Origin: Phoebastria nigripes
Taxonomy: Eukaryota; Chordata; Aves; Procellariiformes; Diomedeidae
DNA length: 64,000 nt
Assembly: GCA_035582835.1 (NCBI GenBank)
Contig: JAYKAV010003044.1
Span: 2,822,627 to 2,886,626 of the forward strand
Reading direction: 5' to 3'
Shown: positions 60,470 through 64,000 of the stretch, piece after piece
How positions within the stretch are numbered: the first letter of the stretch is position 1
Layout: every line of letters begins with the position of its first letter
The notes under the pieces: generated by a model
Database searches by the model: none
What the model saw: the letters and a program-made list of their open reading frames with translations, nothing else
Told to the model about the DNA's origin: nothing
Translations under genes and position numbers: made by a program

Positions 60470-63400
60470 CTGGGAAGAACACAAAAAATACAATGTCAGC
60501 TTTATCCACCCATTCTCCAAATTTGCCTGAGTCAGAGATCTCATCCCTGTGGCCGTCTTCACTATCACTCCAGGCTCTTGCTGGGAAAAAGGCTGTGCTT
60601 CTGCACTGTCACACAGCTGCTTTTTAGCTCTTACTTCACTTCAGCCTATCCAGAATCCCTTTGTGTTTCATGACAGTAAGTGGCTTCTGGGTAGTGGAAG
60701 GAGGAAAGCAGACGTGTTGTGCCTTAGTAGCTGTGTTTAATAGTTAGCTTGTCCCTGCCACGTTGAAAAGTGAAGGGTAGCCAAGAGTTCAAATGACTTT
60801 TAAACAGCACTGCCAACGCCCATGCCAGCTTTTAGCAGTCTTCCCGCCCTCGTCATCCCAAAGTAATTGCAGGACTGTCTCCACTGTACACTTTCTCTCC
60901 TGCCTGCAAACATGACGCCACTAGGAGGAGTATCGCTCTTAAAAATGGGGGAAAGAGCCCATCTTTGGACAGTACCTTTTGGGCTGGTAGCTGTGATGAA
61001 GCTCTATTGGCAACCTAGCTGATGAGTACAGAGTATTTCAGCCATGAGGCCTCTTTTGTGTTGGATCTCCAGCACCTCAGTGCCCTTCAGGACACTTTCC
61101 CTTGGCTAAAGTGCCCCAGGATTCTGCCTTGCACCCCAGCTCACCTGGCTGCATGTGCACCATGCGGCATAGCCCTTTGCCTGGCTGGTTCTTGTACATG
61201 GGCTTCACACACACTTTGTTAGTGGTGCCTGAAGCCAGGTCTGTGAGGAGCACGCTGTGGATCTGCGGTGAAACGCTGATGACAGATGAAGGGCCAGTTT
61301 GCCGCCGGCATCTGACTCTGTAACCAAGGACTTTCCCATCGGCAGAGTCCCAGGAGGCTTTCAGGGTGTTGGGGCCCATGTCTTCAAAGCGAAGGTGCCT
61401 CACTTTGGAGCCCTCTAGAGAAAGAAGATTCATGTTACTGTGGGCCATTTGTATGGAGTGGTCCTTACCGCCTAGCTCCTTGTTCCTCCCGAGGGGATTG
61501 CTGAGAAGGGGTTGCCAGCCAGCCTGGTCTTTCTCTGTTGTAGAGATGCAATAGCCTGTCACTCTACAGCTCCGCACTGGAGGAGCTCAGCCTAATTAGT
61601 CCTTAACTTTGTCCTGGTACCAGCACAAAATACTTTTGTTGGCACTGTTAGGCACTAGCTGGCCACCTCCCACACCCTCAGCTGCTGTCATTCTCTGAGC
61701 TCCTCACTCTTGAGTCCTGATAAAAGCTAGATTTTGCCTCCTGCAATATCTTCTGCTTCAGAGCAGAAGCTTCTGCTGATGAAATTTCCACCCCTCTGAT
61801 GCTAAATCACACCACAGAACAGACACTGAGGGGATAGGAGGGAAAGGCAGTTTTCTTTCTTCTTTAGGGAGATTCAGGGATCTCCAAGTCCGTTCTGCTT
61901 GTGACTGTACCAGCAGCTTGGCAGTACGCACCCTGTAATAGCAGTCATATTGCGTGTGTCTGATCTTCTTTAAGTCCTATGCCTTATACATCTGCTACAT
62001 CCTAATGGCATATCACGTACGCAGCAGTCATATTGCGCGTGTCTGATTTTCTTTCAGTCCTATGCCTTATACATCTGCTACATCCTAATGACATATCACT
62101 GATGAATTGGCATAGCAATTCATCAGAAGCTGCAGCTTTCACCTTCTCTCATCCCTCCCCAGTAACTGGGCTGACTGAGTTCTCTGGCTTCACCTAGAGG
62201 CAGATGATCTGTGCAAAGAAACAGGCACGCTTCAGAGACTCCTTGTGCCCATATAGTTTCCTATCAGCAGAGTGCTGCTCGCTCACCTTCCTGAGTGCAT
62301 GCTTTAGCTGACAGGGATTTCTCCTTTCCCGATTTGTAGATTGCAGTCACTGTCACTAGATAGGTTGTATTGGGTGCCAGATTCTCCACCACAGTGCTAT
62401 TGTGCTTGCCATCCACCTCCAGCAGCTTCACTGAGTTCCCAGGGAGTGGTCCATACAGGATCTGATAGCCGATCACACTGTCCAGTGTAGGAGCCCAACT
62501 AACATGGAAGCTGTGTGGCCCAGACTCTGAGATGAGAACTTGAGCTGGGCTTATTTCCTCTGAAAGCAATGTAAAAAGATGTGAATGAGTATGTAATTCA
62601 AGGCATAAGAATGCTGTCAGAGGAGCATAAGTGACCTGCACCATATTTGGCTTCCAGGAGGTGGAAGAAAAATCCATCCAGCAAGTGGATGTTGATAGTC
62701 ATCCAAGTCAGCACAACCCAGCTCAACCCTAAGAAAATGGTTTCTCTATCTGTGCAGCATAGAGCGGGCAAAACTACTCAGCTGAAACTGTTCTTGCATG
62801 CAGAAAATTAATATTGGATGCAAGTTCATCTTGACTTTGTCACCCCTGCTCAGATTTTCAGTGTGCCACTTTTTTGCATGTTGCTATCCAGCATAAATCT
62901 GAGTTATTCTTCTGGCCCAAATCACTAGTCTGCACAGAGGGGCTGGCTTCTGCTTTGAGTGCTCCCCCTCTCCTTCCCTCTTACACAGGAGGGAATGTGA
63001 GGAGAAGCAGCATGCACCTGCTTCAAGAGCATTACTTTCCCCTAGCTGCACCTGCAACCTCAGGTAGGAGAGAGGGATCTCCTTGTTCCCATAGCAGCTG
63101 CTCAAGCTATGAAGGTCAAAATTCCCCTTTGGCAGTAACCCACACAAGGCAGCACTGCTTCTGCCTGACCATCATACTGGGATAGTGAGTAAGTATGTGC
63201 AGCAGCCTATGCTTTATCCCCAGTGGGCTCTACACCTCAGCCCTGTTAAATACTTGCAAGCTGCAGCTCCTGCCGCCTTCTCTCAGGGCAGTGGGCTCTG
63301 CTTTCCTCCAGATTCATAGATTTTTAAGGTTGGAAGGGCATCTTATGACCATCAGACCTGATCCCCTGTTCTGGGCAGTCCAGAACATCTCTCTAAGGAA

Positions 63401-63865
63401 AGAGTTGCCAGCTGAGTGCCAGCATGAAGCAGCTCATTATGTTCTGTCCTGACCACAACCATCTGCCTCCTCCAATCAGACCATGAGTCNGTGGGATGCA
63501 GACCAAGGGCTGTCCTGTTTGCTTTATATATGTGAGGCTCAGCACAGTGGAGACTTCCCCCTTGGTCATGATTGTGCACATTTTACCTGCCAGTGTAGTA
63601 GCCCTTGTTGTCTGGGGAGGGAAGTAGTGGACGTTGGATTCAGGAATGAGTGCCACCTCGTAAGTAGTTTCCGGTGCAAGGTTGCTTAGCATGAGGCTAG
63701 TGTGAGCCCCAGACACTTGCTTTGTCCTCTTCCTTGCTAGATCATCCATTGGGGCNTACTCTAAGGTGTAGTAGCCAGTTTCTTGGGATAGGAGTTTGGG
63801 CCACATCAGACGGAAGCTGCTTGAGGTGATATCTACTGCATGGAGCCGATTTGCTTGGATAACAT
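60429..63865 (-). CDS. VWA1: VWA1 (WARP), 3' part: FN3 domains and C-terminus
   Basis: VWA1 is a secreted matrix protein of basement membranes and cartilage pericellular matrix: signal peptide, one von Willebrand A domain, then fibronectin type III repeats. The window holds the C-terminal exons on the - strand: join(63587-63865, 62287-62559, 61145-61414 and probably 60429-60469). The first two domains match human FN3-1 and FN3-2 by order and text (YEVALIPESNV; TTYLVTVTA; LSAKACT). All introns are phase 1, so each FN3 sits on a symmetrical exon. A third FN3-like exon follows that the mammalian protein lacks as I know it. The VWA domain and signal exons lie beyond 64000. Position and orientation next to ATAD3 agree with human synteny. 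Confidence 0.9.
61145..61414 (-). CDS. VWA1: VWA1 third FN3-like exon
   Basis: 270 bases (2 + 89 codons + 1), acceptor TTTCTCTAG, donor GTGAGC, phase 1-1 like the two FN3 exons before it. The protein reads GSKVRHLRFEDMGPNTLKAS, WDSADGKVLGYRVRCRR, then LLTDLASGTTNKVCVKPMY and GKGLCRMVHMQP. The FN3 landmarks visible are the B-strand Trp, GYxV in the C strand, the L-x-x-L-x-x-G-T turn, and V-x-V in the F strand; the F-strand Tyr is replaced by Asn. I know of no third FN3 in mammalian VWA1. The open frame continuing past 61145 is intron read-through. Confidence 0.8.
61941..62099. repeat. Tandem duplication, 83-base period
   Basis: A 76-base block starting GCAGTCATATTGCG occurs at 61941-62016 and again at 62024-62099 with only a few differences, the second copy seven bases after the first. 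It lies in the VWA1 intron between FN3-2 and FN3-3. It looks recent, given how alike the copies are. Confidence 0.9.
62287..62559 (-). CDS. VWA1: VWA1 FN3 domain 2 exon
   Basis: 273 bases (2 + 90 codons + 1), acceptor CTTTCAG, donor GTGAGC, phase 1-1. It encodes PAQVLISESGPHSFHVSWAP, GYQILYGPLPGNSV, NLAPNTTYLVTVTAIYKSGK and LSAKACTQE. It has two Asn-X-Ser/Thr sequons (NST, NTT). It aligns with the last FN3 domain of the human protein. Confidence 0.93.
63311..63400 (-). repeat. Old CR1-like fragment
   Basis: The text ATTCATAGATTTTTAAGGTT followed by GGAAGGGCATCTTATGACCA resembles the reverse-complemented 3' end of an old sauropsid CR1 family (usual form TCATAGATTTTAAGGCCAGAAGGGACC). It lies in the VWA1 intron between FN3-1 and FN3-2, is diverged, and its edges are approximate. 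Confidence 0.55.
63587..63865 (-). CDS. VWA1: VWA1 FN3 domain 1 exon
   Basis: 279 bases (2 + 92 codons + 1), acceptor CTTCCAG, donor GTAAAA, phase 1-1. It encodes RLHAVDITSSSFRLMWPKL, GYYTLE, SNLAPETTYEVALIPESNV and ATTLAG. The B-strand Trp and the Tyr of the Tyr-x-Val motif are present. One codon is TAN because of an isolated N at 63756. A C/T ambiguity would be silent (Tyr); A or G would be a stop, which is unlikely in such a conserved exon. Confidence 0.92.
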
Positions 63866-64000
63866 CTGGAAGAGAAACAGTAGCAAGAAATCACTACTGA
63901 CATTAATACACAGAACATGGCACATCTAAAATACAGGCCCTTCTGGATGGGAGATGTAGCCTACAGCAACACTGGATGACAGCTGAAGTCACTTAGGTGT

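Noticed and set aside
60152..60568. 138-codon minus-strand open frame overlapping the proposed VWA1 terminal exon
   Set aside because: After the strong acceptor its frame does not match the phase-1 donor of FN3-3, and the protein shows no family resemblance. The phase-compatible frame stops after 13 residues.

Overview
The window looks like bird nuclear DNA. Two chicken-repeat-1 (CR1) LINE tails end in the CR1 octamer-type repeat (ATTCTGTG). There is also a solo endogenous-retrovirus LTR of a kind I remember from neoavian genomes, and the gene order matches the human 1p36.33 block that birds keep on a microchromosome. The species cannot be named from the sequence alone. The assembly has one 85-base N gap (55726-55810) and many isolated single Ns.

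Three multi-exon protein genes can be supported. (1) The last two coding exons of TMEM240 lie on the + strand (7188-7396 and 10690-10838); its 5' exons are not in the window. (2) A complete 16-exon ATAD3A-type gene lies on the - strand (55909 down to 25345). It encodes the mitochondrial membrane AAA+ ATPase, about 585 residues, with the end of exon 1 hidden in the N gap. All splice junctions from exon 2 to exon 16 were checked by hand: GT donors, AG acceptors, phases that close, and a single continuous reading frame. (3) The 3' part of VWA1 (WARP, an extracellular-matrix protein) lies on the - strand (63865 down to about 60429). The two FN3 domains known from mammals are each on their own phase 1-1 exon. 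A third FN3-like exon follows, then a candidate short terminal exon. The VWA domain and signal peptide lie beyond base 64000.

Layout: 1-7187 is sequence upstream of TMEM240 exon 3 (intron and flank) with one CR1. 7188-10838 is the TMEM240 3' half. 10839-25344 is a 14.5-kb convergent intergenic region with a second CR1 and homopolymer tracts. 25345-55909 is ATAD3A, with a solo LTR 50 bases from its exon-4 donor. 55450-56240 is the CpG-island promoter of ATAD3A. 56241-60428 is intergenic. 60429-64000 is the VWA1 3' half.

The three genes are neighbours by conserved synteny (SSU72-TMEM240-ATAD3-VWA1) and do not form one pathway: a brain-enriched membrane protein, a mitochondrial inner-membrane ATPase and a basement-membrane matrix protein. 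I see no operon-like, CRISPR-like or other unknown multi-gene system. The most notable observations are the third FN3 exon of VWA1, the antisense solo LTR beside ATAD3A exon 4, the gap that removes the end of ATAD3A exon 1, and the bias of isolated Ns to C-N-G contexts.
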